Source: Lumnitzera littorea (Eukaryota; Streptophyta; Magnoliopsida; Myrtales; Combretaceae). Taken from it: 64,000 bases of DNA. Both the position numbers and the translations under genes were made by a program. The stretch lies in contig JAMXBB010000009.1 of NCBI GenBank assembly GCA_024138015.1, positions 95,588,098 to 95,652,097 on the forward strand, read 5' to 3'. This document shows positions 1-12,273 of this stretch, in pieces; the first letter of the stretch is position 1; the number at the start of each line of letters is the position of its first letter. The notes under the pieces are model-generated. The model saw only the letters and a list, made by a program, of their open reading frames with translations, searched no databases and had not been told where the DNA came from.

Positions 1-960
1 GTAAGCCAAGAGCCTAAGCTTAGCCGAATTCGTATGGTAGATAGGAAGAAAATAAGTAACTTGTGCGAGTTGCTAATTGTCTTCGTCCACCCGACGATAA
101 TTCTATCTAATTGCTATTATCCTACCAGCAATGCCATACTCTTAAATCTCATCAATACTGTTTATATACTGTCAAACTTTTGAAATGAATCATTGCTCTT
201 TCTTACTATCACGGCGATGAAGGCTAAATTACTTGCATACTTTTGCTTCTTTCCTCTCTTGTTTTATGTTGCTATAATGTTGGATCCACATTACAAGTTT
301 CATGGTACTTATAATTTGTTAGAGGAATTTTTCCAAAATGTTGGAGTGGAAGATGCTACGATTGAAGCTACAAGGCTCAACACGGAAGCTGAGAGCGCAC
401 TAAAATCCTTATTCCTCTATTATAAGGGTATAACATAACCTTTGTCTCAATAATCTCAATCTAGTGTTCATATCAATAGTTCTAATGCTATGGCTATACA
501 GAGGAGTAAGCAAATTGCTCAAATAAGTCAAAATTTAGGGAGTACTAGTGAAAATTTCAGTGAACTACTAGTATACTAGGTCCAACACCTATGGGAAGAT
601 GAGGCTAAAGTGGATATCCTTAAGGGTAGGCAGTAAAATCCCACATAATGCCTATCTTACCAATTGTTGTAAGGGATATTTTGGGGGCTTCGACTTCGAT
701 GGTGTCCTTTGAATCAACTTTTAGCTTGAGTAAGTGAGTCCTCAGCCCCCATCGCCTTCAACTTAAGGCTTAAACCATCAAAACTACTATATGCCTCAAG
801 GGCTAGAGAGATGCTCAAAAGAGGAGACAAGGGAGTATGGAATCAATTTTTGGCCATAAGGAAGAAGAAGAAGCCACTTGATCATTCCAAGTGATGGAAA
901 TAGGAGAGGAGGTGCAATGGATTGGTGACAATGATGATGAGTATTGATTGGAATGCATTT
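1..960 (+). pseudogene. hAT-family transposase, C-terminal part, decayed
   Basis: Remnant of a hAT transposase, which cuts and pastes DNA through an RNase H-like catalytic fold. Seen in translation: a YYPTSN-type stretch near 100-150, then an open frame at 193-438 with MLDPHYKF and LLEEFF, matching the conserved LDPRYK region of plant hAT proteins. From about 560 a dimerisation-domain signature follows (WxVKSHIMPILPIVVRDIL, then ESTFS and SPHRLQL near 735-765). Stops and frameshifts separate these blocks, so it is dead. The N-terminal BED finger and the first catalytic region would lie before the window. No terminal inverted repeat was identified, so the 3' border near 960 is approximate. Confidence 0.75.
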
Positions 961-2134
961 TGTTCTATTCATGGTAAATACTAGTTTTGACCGATTGACT
1001 CATTTGTACTTCCTTCAATTTGATCAACATCTTCTAACAATTAAATTTGTATTTACACCCATCTATTTATCATATTAAGCCTTTATCTCCCTGCATCAAG
1101 GATGTGTTTAAACTTTAGGCTTGTGACCCGTTTGATGAACTTGTCCAAGTCTTAATGTACCTACTTTAAGTCAGGTTCATACAATTTATGTTGCTTTGAA
1201 CCAACAATCTAATTTCATATAATATTTACCTACTTCAATTTAGGAACGTAGTGTCATTTAAATTGAATTTAAAATATATTTTCCTAATTAAATTAAGTTT
1301 ATTAATTTACTAAACCATTCATTTATATCTTACTCAAGCTCAAGTTGCTTATTCAAATTAAAATAAATAGATTGGTTTAATGAAATTGTATAAAGAAATT
1401 ACAATAATTATTATTTTTTCTTGTTCATTTAATTGAATATTTAAAATTAAAAAATAGGTACATATTATACTTACTAGTATGATATAATTCTAGCAAAAAA
1501 AAAAGCAACTAATTAAACAAATAAATTATTACATCAAACAAACTTTTTGTCAATTTAATATAATATTTAAAATTAAAAATTACATACAAGACACACTAAC
1601 TATTACAATTGCAACAAGAAAAATCAACCAATTAATGTACTAAACAAATAAATTAATACATCAAATACACTACTAAATTAAAAATACTCAAAATACCATT
1701 TTTATTTATATTTCCAAAAAAAAGAGGCCCAATATGCTATCTATGTGCTTTTGTGCTTATGCCTACATAGCCCACCAACCTTATTGTACTTAGCATGCTA
1801 GTGCTCACATGCTTGAGCCTAGGCCTAGTCGTGCTCATGTTTTCTACTATTTTTGTGTGCTCATGCCTGGACAGTCTACAGAATAGGCCCAATAGTGCTC
1901 ATGCTCACGTGCCTAGACCATTTACCATCCCTAAAGTGCCCCTAGGTGATTGGAGCTTAAGCTTAGGCATGCTGCAACTCGAATTTATGTGATCTACAAC
2001 TTAGGTTCTACTTGGCTTTCATTTTCCTCTTTAGGTCAACTCTACCAGGATTTTGTCGCTGTTCTATAGAGCACGGAAACTTTACTTTAAATGAATAGCT
2101 CATCTAAGAAGGTCTCAACGTTCATGGACTTGTC
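961..2134. other. AT-rich spacer, no gene seen
   Basis: No coding or RNA feature recognised. Around 1745-1985 a short stretch is less AT-rich and repeats a tgctcatgc-like word several times; its open frame (1795-1992) resembles no family I know. 1240-1700 is highly AT-rich with short homopolymer runs. Confidence 0.4.
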
Positions 2135-2460
2135 GTGCACGAGGAGGTCAACAATTTCGAATGGCATGCAACTGGCAATTATTTAGAGAATATTGTCAAA
2201 GTTGCTTTTGATCTGAATTTAAAACCTCATAAATTTCGTTCTCTTGCTGAAGCCCTCCCTGAATCTTTAAAGCCCTTGTACGATAGACCATGTACATTGG
2301 ATTTATATCTCAAAGCATATCATTGACTATCAAACAGAGATAATAAAAAACCTCTATGACGTTATTGACTGTAGAAACTTTCAATTGATGCTTGTGCACA
2401 TGCTCCACAAAATGGAAGTTGCCACTAAGGTTGATTCTTTTGTTTTTCAAGAAAATTTAG
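2135..2460 (+). pseudogene. NPH3-domain (BTB/POZ, phototropism-type) gene fragment
   Basis: Fragment of the NPH3 domain found in plant BTB/POZ proteins that act as adaptors for CUL3 ubiquitin ligases in phototropin and auxin signalling. Seen: 2135-2326 translates with NLKPHKF, LAEALPES and LYLKAYH, matching the family pattern NLKPSKF..LAEA.P...LYRAIDMYLKAHP. After a stop and frameshifts, another frame gives LSIDACAHAPQNG near 2377-2415, and a third gives LPLRLILLFF, together matching the C-terminal hallmark DACMHAAQNERLPLRVVVQVLFFEQ-type motif of the family. The BTB domain and the rest are absent. It is a broken fragment, possibly carried here by a transposon. Confidence 0.7.
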
Positions 2461-3539
2461 TTAAGAACCGCCTTAATTGATTGTTTGCATGTTTTAAACA
2501 CTGAAAATGCTATTGCTCTATTTATGTTTGCTCGTCTCTAGTGAACTCGACTAAATTTTAGCTCGGCAAATGAACAATTTTTTTTTCCAAATAATCAAGT
2601 ATCTACAACAGGCTTAGAAGACACATTTATTCGAAAATATTAAGCACAAGAGGATATTACTAAACAACAAATTGACATTTCCACATGATATTTTCCAAGG
2701 GCCAAGTTTATTGGTCAAACTATATGGCTTAGATTACATGACAACAACCAATTACCTTTTATGAAAGAAATCTAAGTCACTTATGGTAGTTACATGACGG
2801 TTATCAACCTTTACAGCATGAACACACCTTAAAGGGGAGAGAAATTGCCCCGAGCGACCATAAATTAAAATGAAAATCTCAACAACCAATAGAATATAGC
2901 AAGAGCATGCAAATTTAAGGCGAAAACGAAAGAGAAATCTTTACAACCAAAATAATCTAGCGAGTTATGAAGTTATTCATTGAAATCTAAAGATAGAAAA
3001 CTAAACAAAGAAACTACACAAACTAGAAGCGAATAAATTCATAAAAGGAAAGAGCGTCTTACTGAGAGAATTTAAAATAACATTGAGAATCATGGCAATA
3101 AATTACATATTCCTTAAAACGACGCTAATTGTTGACATCAAATTTTCGTTCCGATATGCAAGTTCCTACAAAATAAAAAAATGGCCATAGGGGATATCGA
3201 AGGGTGCTCTAATGTGAATACTCAAATACTTAAGTTGGCTCTCTTATCATAAGAGTAAAATTGTAAAATTATGTAAGAGAGAAGAAAATGGAAAAGAGGG
3301 TCTCTTTACTTAAGAGTCTTGTTTGGTAGTTATAGTAAGTGATTAAATATGTGTACTCAGATGGGCCCAAAGAGTTGGGCTTGTGTTTCAATATTGCTAA
3401 TTTATGCCTTCAACTTATTTTTCTAAAAAAAGTCTATCAATAACATCTACCTAGCAATATTGAGCAAAACCCGAAGGATTAGGTTGGAACATCTAGTGGA
3501 GTTGTAAAGATGCTAGTATAAGAGAAAAAAAGTTGTGTT
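2461..3539. other. Unassigned AT-rich sequence
   Basis: No open frame above 60 residues and no recognisable domain in any frame. It may contain further retrotransposon debris, but I cannot support a family. Confidence 0.35.
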
Positions 3540-3589
3540 TTAGTAGAAAACAAGTGTATGGAGGTGAGTATTTCTAGCTAAAAGACATT

Positions 3590-4390
3590 GTTGAGGAGCA
3601 AGTTGAACCTATTGATGAGGAAGCATTTACACCATCAAAGGAGGAGTTAATAGCTAAGCTTAAAGGGGATCTCAATGATGAATTTCATGAGAATTTTTAG
3701 AAAGAGGAAATTGAAGAAGAAGCACCTACCGATAATGATGTGTACAATTTAGAGACAAGTAGAATGAGGGAAACTAGTAAGGAAGAGGATCCCAATGAAG
3801 AGGAAGTTAAAGAAGATCCTAATGAATGTAAGGCATGGGAATTGATGAATTTAAGGAGAAGAATCCTGAGAAGTTTGAATCTAAATAGGAGAGTGAAGTG
3901 AGTTTATAGGAAAAACCTAATATCGATAAGTTCAAGATTATGGACATGGTGCTTGAGGAGAAAGGTGTTAATGGTTTCCAATTTGCATATAAATTAGAGG
4001 ATCAAGGAAGATTTATAGTGCCATGTACCATACTAGATAAGTTTTTTTCCTATAGTGCTTTTGGATATTAGTGCATCAGATATTTTATGTTGGGAAAAAC
4101 TATGCGAGAATTAAGATTGAAGAGTTTTATGAGGAAAAGCCAGTATTATACCCAAACCATTAGTAGAGGTTGAACCACACCATTAAGAGAACTCCACTTC
4201 ATGCCTACTAGTGTTGGACCATGCAACTTCACAATTGATTTTATAGGATATGAAGGATGAGAATCAACCCCTAGTCTTTTGAAGATCATTCTCAAGAGCA
4301 ATATTGGACATGAAAGAGAGGGTGATTATCTTATAGAGTGGAGAAAGGAAAGTTATGCTCCAAGCCAAGGAATGAATTAAGCAACCAAAG
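3590..4390 (+). pseudogene. Retrotransposon gag/protease-like remnant
   Basis: One frame from about 3590 gives a Glu/Asp-rich protein with AFTPSKEELIAKLKGDLNDE before a stop. Further on, PCTIL.KFF and a broken D-x-GAS-like stretch (4015-4090) resemble the aspartic protease region of gypsy polyproteins, and PTSVGPCNFTIDFIGYEG appears near 4200-4260. Several stops and frame changes are present. Family membership is inferred from order and composition rather than an intact active site. Confidence 0.3.
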
Positions 4391-5319
4391 GAAGGAGAAA
4401 GGGAGTTTAATAAGAAAAAAAAAAAAGAATTTAAGAAAGGTACTTGTATGAGGAAAAGGAGGATGCATGAGCTAGGGAGTTGAAGGACTTAAGCCCTATA
4501 GGAAGTATGAAGACCCACCATAAATTACTACCGAAAAGCTAGGCTGAAGGTCTAAAAACAAAAGCTTGGGGGAGGCAACCCAACGCACTATCTTTTCTTA
4601 TCTTTTTATTTAGTTTATGTCTAAGTCTTTTCAATTTCAAAGTCTTTTTAGTTATGTCCCTTTTATTTTATGCAAACACATGAGAATTCATCAATCTAGA
4701 GACACTATCAACGAATTCATAAGGGAATTAAGAAATTCAAATACACTAAGAAACCAAAGTAGTTTTATTCCAACTTTCTTTTTTACTTCCCATTGCATAT
4801 GCATTGAATTATGAAATATCATTTGAATTAAAGTTAGGGATAAGAAAGTTAGATACAAACATTTGAATTATGTGATTCTAAATGGGCTTTAATGATTTGA
4901 TTAAATGCATGATAGTTAATCCCTTCTATTCACCTATAAGATATTTTCATTTTAAAAAGTTAGATCAATTTTCCTTTATGCTCTATGCCTCGAGTTTTGA
5001 GTATATTATCATCAATAAAGTTTACATAAAGAAATTAAGAAGAAGTGATTAGGGCCTTATTTTGAAAGAAATCCCTTATAAATAAGTCATTTTTTTATAA
5101 GACTTTATAATCAATTCATGGTATCTGTGCTTTGTCTAGTTATGCCTAACTTAGGCATAATTTAATGGTTTAGAGTTGAGGAAATATTTTAGTTGGGTGT
5201 TCAATATTTGTATTATCAAAAGTTGACCTGTACATATAAACCATTCTTTTGAGGAATCAAGTAGTCTATTAATGTTGTGCGAATTGAAGTGGATACTAGA
5301 TTTTACTTGAACGTTTCTA

Positions 5320-7030
5320 GATCAATGCATAATGAATGCTTGAAAAGAAAAGAAAAGGAAAGTCGAAAAGGAAAAATGATGGGGATCAAGAATAGACATT
5401 ATATATCAAAAGTATGAACCCATCACAAAAGAAAATTCAATGGAGAAAAGAAAGAAAGAAAGTGATAGAAAATAGAAAAAAAAATCCAAAAATCCAAAAA
5501 AGAGAATAATAGGCAAAATATGTATAGACATCCCATTTTTGCCCTTCTAGATTTTAGTTATTTATTTATTTATTATCTAGAGAAAGGGTCCTTTATAAAA
5601 TTGAAAATAAAAAATGAAAAAGAAGGGTTTAAATTTGTTTAGCTATAGATCATTTTTAGGAAACTTAATTTAGGATTATGGAATTTTTTTTGCACCTCAT
5701 TTGGGGTCAAATTAATTTATTAATGGGTTTCAATCCATTTTAATTTCAACTTTAGGTTAAGTTTAGATTTGTGGTTATTTTTTGTTATTTTGTTATTTAT
5801 TTGATTAAACATATAAAAATAAAAAGAAAAAAGAAAAAAAGACTTTCAAAAAGATTAACAAAAAAAAATCCGGTGTTCTAGAATCCTAATCCAAAACAAA
5901 TAGAATTGCGTTGTTAGAGTTGCTATTGTTTGGATTTAATAGAATCATAGCCAAATGATTATTAAAGATAACAAATTTAAGATGATATAGTTAAATTCGA
6001 TAAAAAGGAGATTTATAGAAGATTCAAATCTACATTGAATCTTATCTAGAGGATTTGAGATGATCAAGAAGGTTTTACAAGATTCAAGTATAAATCTTGT
6101 AAAAGGGCAATCAACTAATGTATAGGGGATAGGAGAAAAAAATATACACATAAACATCAATTCATACCCACACACACAAACATAGTCTCACATCCTGTTG
6201 TACATGCTAAACCCTACATAGTAGTACCCAATACCCTCGATCCTCTCTTCAACACACGAAACATAATAAAGCCCGACGATGACCCACAATTCTTTCCAAC
6301 TCAACAGCAAATCCAACAATCCAATACTCCTTCAATGCACTCTATACTAACCAACCATGATAACAACAACAACATAGTTGCTATAACTCAAACTAAGCCC
6401 ATCCTTATCCTCGCATGAACAACACCATGGCAAACACAACCGCTTAAGCCCTGCAACAGCTAATCTCCGAATAACGACGATTACTCCTCTACTAATTGAA
6501 CCCACTATAGCAAACCTAGCGCTTCAACCAAACCTAAATCCATATAACCATCAATTGATGCTTATCCTTCAACACTTTCCTTGTTGTCGACCAACGTATG
6601 TGGCTACCACATGCTAGACCACTCTCGCTCAACTCGCTTAAGACATTGATAGCCTGCTTCACACATCCATGCGTAACTAATGCATCACTATTGTGCAAAA
6701 ACATTCAACACTACATACGTAACCCACGACAACCACATAACCTAAATAACCTTCAGTCGAACCCAGATTCACAATCGAAACTTGCAACTACTATCGCTAA
6801 CAACTCAAACATCTCTTAAACGACCATTACGAAACATGCTGTTTGTGCCAATAGAACTTTTGTTAATCACTTTCACATGAAAGTGAAATTTCACCCTCAA
6901 TTTGGAGTTTAGAAGTCCTTACTTAACATTAGAATAGTAGTAGTTGTTAGAGTGCGACCCGAATTAGCTAGAGCATCTAGGTTCGACTCGTATGTACACC
7001 CTTTAGCAATTTGATTTAAATGTTTTTGGT
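5320..7030. other. Strand-skewed low-complexity region, no gene
   Basis: 5340-5520 and 5810-5870 are purine/A-rich runs. 6170-6840 is markedly rich in A and C and poor in G on the plus strand, with many caa/aac words. The open frames here (5945-6175 minus, 6598-6819 plus) follow this composition and show no domain. Probably the non-coding middle of a retroelement. Confidence 0.35.
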
Positions 7031-7618
7031 GGATTTTGTCTTATCTTTCATTTTTTGTTTGTTTTTTTTTTTTCTACTTTGTCTTCTTTTTAATAGTTTT
7101 AGTTGTTTTATTATTAAAAAAATTGAATAAAAATAAAACCCATACTAACTTTTCTTTGCCTTTATGCAAGTCATTAGTTGCAACCTTTTTTATATTATTT
7201 GTCTTTTTTAGTTTTCCTTTTTGGGTTTTTTTTAGTAAAGTATTGGTTTTGCTTAAAGTCAAATAAAATACGTGCTAATGAATATCTCTTTGTAGGTTTT
7301 TGTATTAGTAGTCGAGATTTTAGTTTTTTTTTTTTTTTTTGTGTTTATTAGAATTGTATGTTATAGCATTGTTTTAGGATAAGTTGCATATTTAGAGTCT
7401 GAGTCGCATGCTTTATAAAAATTTATGTTTTACTTAAATTTGCATTTTTTACAAATTGCATTTTTTTTAAATTTTATTTTTAGAAAAATCACATATTTTT
7501 AGAAGGTTGCATGTTTTTAGAAAAATCGCATTAGGCATGTCAAGGTTCTCTTAAAAAAAAAAATCATTTTCTCGCTTATTTAGTTTTTCATAAAATAAAA
7601 AAATCTTTAATTCACATA

Positions 7619-7884
7619 TTTTCTATCATTAGATATTTTTTCCATAATTTAAACTTCTTTTCTATAGTTTAGATACTTTTTTTCATAATTAAAGATTTTT
7701 TTTTTGTATGATTTAGATATTTTTTGTATAATTATAGTTCTTTTGCATGGTTTATTCATTTTTTTTTTATGGTTTAGTCATCTTTTCCATAATTTAAACA
7801 TTTTTTTTCATGGTTTAAACATCTTTTGTATAAGTAGACTTCTTTTTTATGATTTAAACATCTTTTCCATATAAAAGTTTTATC
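7619..7884. repeat. T-rich tandem repeat, about 13 copies of about 20 bp
   Basis: About 13 consecutive degenerate copies of a unit close to TTTCCATAATTTAAACATCT. Variants change cat/tat, ggt/aat and aaa/aga. The period stays at 19-22 bp throughout. Upstream (7440-7540) a related but less regular ttgcattttttagaaaa pattern occurs. The repeat sits in a T-skewed block (7030-7900). Confidence 0.75.
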
Positions 7885-9111
7885 ATATATAAAATCGCAT
7901 TTTTAGATCTTTAGGTTTTTTTTCTTGAAAATAAAAAATTTTATCACTTAGTTGTTATTTTAAAAAGAAATAAAAATAATAATTTATGACTTTTCAAAAA
8001 TTAGGTTTTTAGGGTTTTCTTTTTTTAATTAGGAATAAGAATTAGGCTTTTAAGGAATTTCTCTTAATAAAAATAAAACAATTAATAAAAATATAAATCT
8101 GGCCTAATTGCTTTTTATAAAACAAACCAACCTACTAAAGTTTTTCTAAAAATAAACTACAAACATCTAATCCTAACTAATGGGTAAATAGGCACCTCTA
8201 GAGTAATGTAAAATCTGTAAAAACTTTAGTTTTTCATTTTTTGTTTTTTGTAAATTATAGCTTGAATAATCTAATTTTGTAAAATAGATCTAATTTAATT
8301 TATTTATTGGTGATTAAATTTTGTTTTGAATGGGAAATTTTGAAAATTAAATATAATTTCAAAAAATTATTAGTGGTACTTGTAAGAGTTTAATAGATTA
8401 GCCACTAAACTTGAAATATCTAGTTTCTTGAATTCTTTTAAAAAAAAATTGAAAACATAAACTAATGGCTAAATTAAAATCAATCCATCTAATCGGTTTT
8501 AATTTAATCACCCTTTTCGATTTTACTAGGTGACGAATCCAAAATTTTTCAAAATAAAATAATTAAGTTTTCTTTAACTTTACTCGAGGGTTTAAATTAA
8601 ATAGGTATAAGGTTTTGTTTAAATTAAGTTAAGGAAATGAAATTAAAATAAGAAAAGAAAAAATCAGGCTCAACAATATGAAAGTTGTTCCAAAAGTCAA
8701 GGAAGCAAAGTAAGGTATGATTCAATAGTCACTCTCCATTTGCATGCCATTAACATACTTAAGAGACTGATAAGGGAGAAGTATATATGTAGGTTGACCA
8801 ATTAAGTGCCGAGACTTTTCGCTTAGTCTAAAATGTTAGATTAACTTTAAATTTCATATGACTAATGTAAATAGGAAGTTAACTTTTATAGGCATTTATT
8901 CCTAAATTAAGTATAGAGACTTTGATTTGTGAGCATTTGAATTAGCACAAGTGGAACAATTTTGACATCATTTCTAAGGATTTTGCACCATATTGAGTAC
9001 ATGTAAACTTCGAGTTTTCAATAGTATAACATATTCTCGATTCTATGCAAGCATTAAGGAAGTGCATGCTTACCCTATCATTTTTTGAAGAATTTGATCT
9101 TTTCCTACTTT

Positions 9112-9152
9112 CTTGAGGATAAGCAAGATTCTAAAGTTAGGGGTGGTGATCG
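9112..9152 (+). promoter_or_regulatory. Possible polypurine tract and LTR start of the Athila-like remnant
   Basis: The words ttgaggataagcaagattc and aggggtgg are followed by TGAT at 9147. This order (GAGGA-AAGCAA phrase, G-rich tract, TG) is familiar from the 3' end of Athila-type gypsy elements, where the purine tract primes plus-strand synthesis. The matching 5' LTR is not in the window. Confidence 0.35.
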
Positions 9153-9347
9153 TGGTTCAAAATATACATTTTTTCTCAACTTTAAATCCCGCATTGTGCA
9201 TAAATTAAGTAGAAACTTGTTGATGTTACATAAAATTAGAGTTTATGGACAAAATGGACCATCTTGTGTAAAATTGCTAGAAATGCATAAAAAAAGATTA
9301 AATTTAATTAGATTTTATTAATTTCATATCATATGTGCAAGTGCAAA

Positions 9348-9373
9348 GGGGCTACCATGGTCTTGGTAGCCCC
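9348..9373. repeat. Perfect hairpin, 10-bp stem and 6-base loop
   Basis: ggggctacca (9348-9357) is followed by six bases and then its exact reverse complement (9364-9373). The stem is GC-rich in an AT-rich setting and lies inside the possible LTR starting at 9147. Confidence 0.8.
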
Positions 9374-9431
9374 TATTATTCAATCAAGGAGGTTGAAATA
9401 AAGGGTACTAGTGAATTTAGCCTAGCCTTAC

Positions 9432-9470
9432 TACCAATTCATTGGTAACCTTGCTACCAATCGATTGGTA
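9432..9470. repeat. Two adjacent ATTGGTA palindromes
   Basis: taccaatcgattggta at 9455-9470 is a perfect 16-bp palindrome. An imperfect version, taccaattcattggta, lies just upstream at 9432-9447. Similar ATCGATTGG words recur in the copia element near 42400-42720 and 45070-45330. Confidence 0.75.
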
Positions 9471-9600
9471 TGCCCAAAAGCATTAAGGGTACAATGATCT
9501 CTTGGGCGGTTGAGAGGAGGAGAGGACAATAAGATAATCATAGTTGTCCCACATATTTGTGAGGTTTTAACCCGGTGGAACTTTCAATCTTTATAATTCT

Positions 9601-12273
9601 CAGGTAACCATTTTCCATACATAAGAAGGGATGACACGATATTTAATGAGTATATTATTGAGGACATCCAAATATCATAACTACTATTACTTTGAATATA
9701 TATAATAATATAAAATTATATAAAACTGTTAAATTCATAAATTTATAGAATTATATCTTAAAATTCATAATTTTATAAAAAAAACTTGCATTTAAATAAT
9801 TTTATATTCATTTTAATTAAAAAAATCTTATAAAATTATAAGCTCATGAAATTATATAATTGACTAATGGTTTTAATAATTATATTTGGAGATGTTATCA
9901 AACATCCTCAAAGCATACAAATATTCTTATCTAGTTTCTTAAATTGCACTTAGATATCCAATTTAAAATTATTGTGCACTTAAAAATAAGGTGGGACGGA
10001 GATCAGCCGCATCGTCCTCTAAATTATAGTTTAATATATATCTGTAGACGCAACCAGACGAACTCATGGTTCAACATTTTACGAGTATTCTCCCTAAGTA
10101 AAAAGCTACGCTAGTAAAATTTAATCAAATGCTTCGTATTTTAAACAATCCTCCATTTATAATTAAATACAATTTGGTCCTCGATGTTTTGACCAGTCTG
10201 CTTACCCTCTGTGATTCGATGTTTTCACACCACAGATTTCCATTAGTATTTCTTGTGACTTTATGACTTATGACCACAAACAGACTTATCGGTCCCATAT
10301 TTCAGACAAGATATTATTTTTCTAGTTGGTTGACCGAAGGAGAACGATACGTTATCTTTACCCACTACACGATCTATACTGTGCTTACATCTAGCTTTCA
10401 ACTCCAAGAAGCAGTTTAGATAATCTGCGAAGAATATTCAAACATAGAGAAGCTATTATTAACCCATAAATATAAATATTTGGATTTACAAATTTGAATT
10501 TCTAGATGAATCAGATAGGTAGTCATTTGTTTGATGGTCTTCAAATTAAAATAACAAAAATACAGAATCCTATTTCTAAAAGATCAAGTCCAACGATTAT
10601 TTCTAATAGTATCAACATTGATTTCAAAAAACCATAATTCACGCTTTTCAATCTATCGGCACAAGTCTTCAATTATACAAAGACACGTTCGATCGCAACT
10701 CAAATTAAAATGGTCTTTCCCTTGCCGTTTGGAAATTTCTTGAGCGGTCTTTGACCGGGGAAAGATAGGGGAAGATAGAAAGACTACTCAAAAGCAATGG
10801 CTCACGGCTATTGGAAAAATTTTTATTGTTTGATACACGTAGAACAATTTTCTTCTTATGCACAAAATGAATAAACCTAGAATTCATAAAAATTTGTTAT
10901 GTGTTAGATCTTAATTTAATTGATTTACTTAAAAACTATTACCATCCATAAATTCATTATGTATATTCATCATTTTTTTTTTTAAATACAGTGCAAGTAC
11001 TGTTATTTAATGGTATAATAAACATTAGCTATTGCAGTTTTGTGTGATTACAAATGATTTTTCTATATTAATATGGAATGAAACATTATAATTCTTCATA
11101 CTATAGAAACTTAGAAATGTGTCATTTTGGATTAAGTAATGCAACGTTATAAGCCTCTTTATTTTCTTCTCCACATTATTATTATTACATATTATAACTT
11201 GGAAGAAGAGACATTTGAACCTGGTTCAACGTGTTAGAATATTAATATTCATATCTCTAAACTACAATGACCTTAGCATTATAAATCTCCATTTACTACC
11301 ATCTATGCATAGGCATGTCTGTTGTAATTTGCGAATGTAGTTAAATAGAAAACTAATTATCACTAGCTAAAAATAGATATAACTGTTGATAGTACTTCTA
11401 TATTTATATTAATGGATATGTAATTTAGATTATAAAATTAATTAAAATTCTATAAACTATGGAAATGAAAGATTATATACAGAGTTGCATCATTACACGT
11501 TGTAATGCAAAGGTTACTATACTAGAAGTATCTTTTCATAAAGCACATCTTTTGAGCATAAAATGAGAATAAAATGAATCGCTAATTGCAAAAGATTTTA
11601 GTAAGAAAAAGTATAAGCCAAGACTAATTACAAATTATAAATAGTTACATGTTGTCACTTGGAATGATATAAATAGTAAAAGTGTTCAAAATTATATAAA
11701 TAAAAAAAAAATTGCTACTCTACAGATACATATAGTGGGATGGAAAAGTAGCAGAATTTGTTGAAACATACCTTGAAAATGATATGTTTTATATAAAAAG
11801 AACAAGACATTATATAAATTGTTATATTACTAATTAATGCAAAATTACCATATGCAATAATTTTATTTATAAAATAACTATAGGGTAATATAATGAAGTT
11901 TAATATGTAATATAATTAGTAAAATAATAATAGGAATATTTATAATGCTAGTATAATATAACACAAGCATTCTTCCAAGGAGCTTATAGAAGGAATTCCA
12001 ACTGTATGGTATTTCTGTAGATGGTAAGGTGTGATTGTAACTGGACCTGGCTAGCATTTGGGTCAACCTACTGATCTATGTACAAGTAAAATCCAGCTTC
12101 CAACATACGAGAAGCTGTATTCTAAACCTTACGTGTACAATGAATAACTAAGGCATGGAAAGCGAAGGGCTTTCTACGAGCCTTCCATGTTGCATATTCT
12201 ATACGATGTTATATAATAATATGTTACTGCTGAGCAATTCAAAACCAAATAGAAAGCATCGGAAAAATAATTC
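9601..12273. other. Non-coding stretch upstream of the receptor kinase
   Basis: No gene recognised. 9690-9870 is extremely AT-rich. 10000-10450 is nearer average composition but shows no domain in any frame. The last few hundred bases must hold the promoter of the kinase; a TATA-like tatataataa word lies near 12209-12218, about 60 bases before the ATG, but I cannot show that it is used. Confidence 0.3.

Larger units (their letters stand above)
3540..9600 (+). mobile_element. Degraded Ty3/gypsy remnant, Athila-like
   Basis: Several scattered signatures in the same orientation suggest one ruined Athila-type gypsy element. (1) A charged, Glu-rich gag-like translation at about 3590-3870, followed by a protease-like stretch. 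(2) A junction reading gcttgggggaggcaaccca at 4563-4581, a word I associate with Athila/Tat elements after the gag-pol region. (3) A long AT-rich non-coding middle with purine-rich runs (5340-5520). (4) A sequence reading ttgaggataagcaagattc at 9112-9130, then a G-rich tract and a possible LTR start TGAT at 9147. All frames are interrupted. Boundaries are rough, and more than one element may be mixed here. Confidence 0.4.

Noticed and set aside
7036..7266. Membrane-protein-like frame, and its reverse 7074-7262
   Set aside because: A poly-T block makes Phe/Leu on one strand and Lys/Asn on the other; purely compositional.
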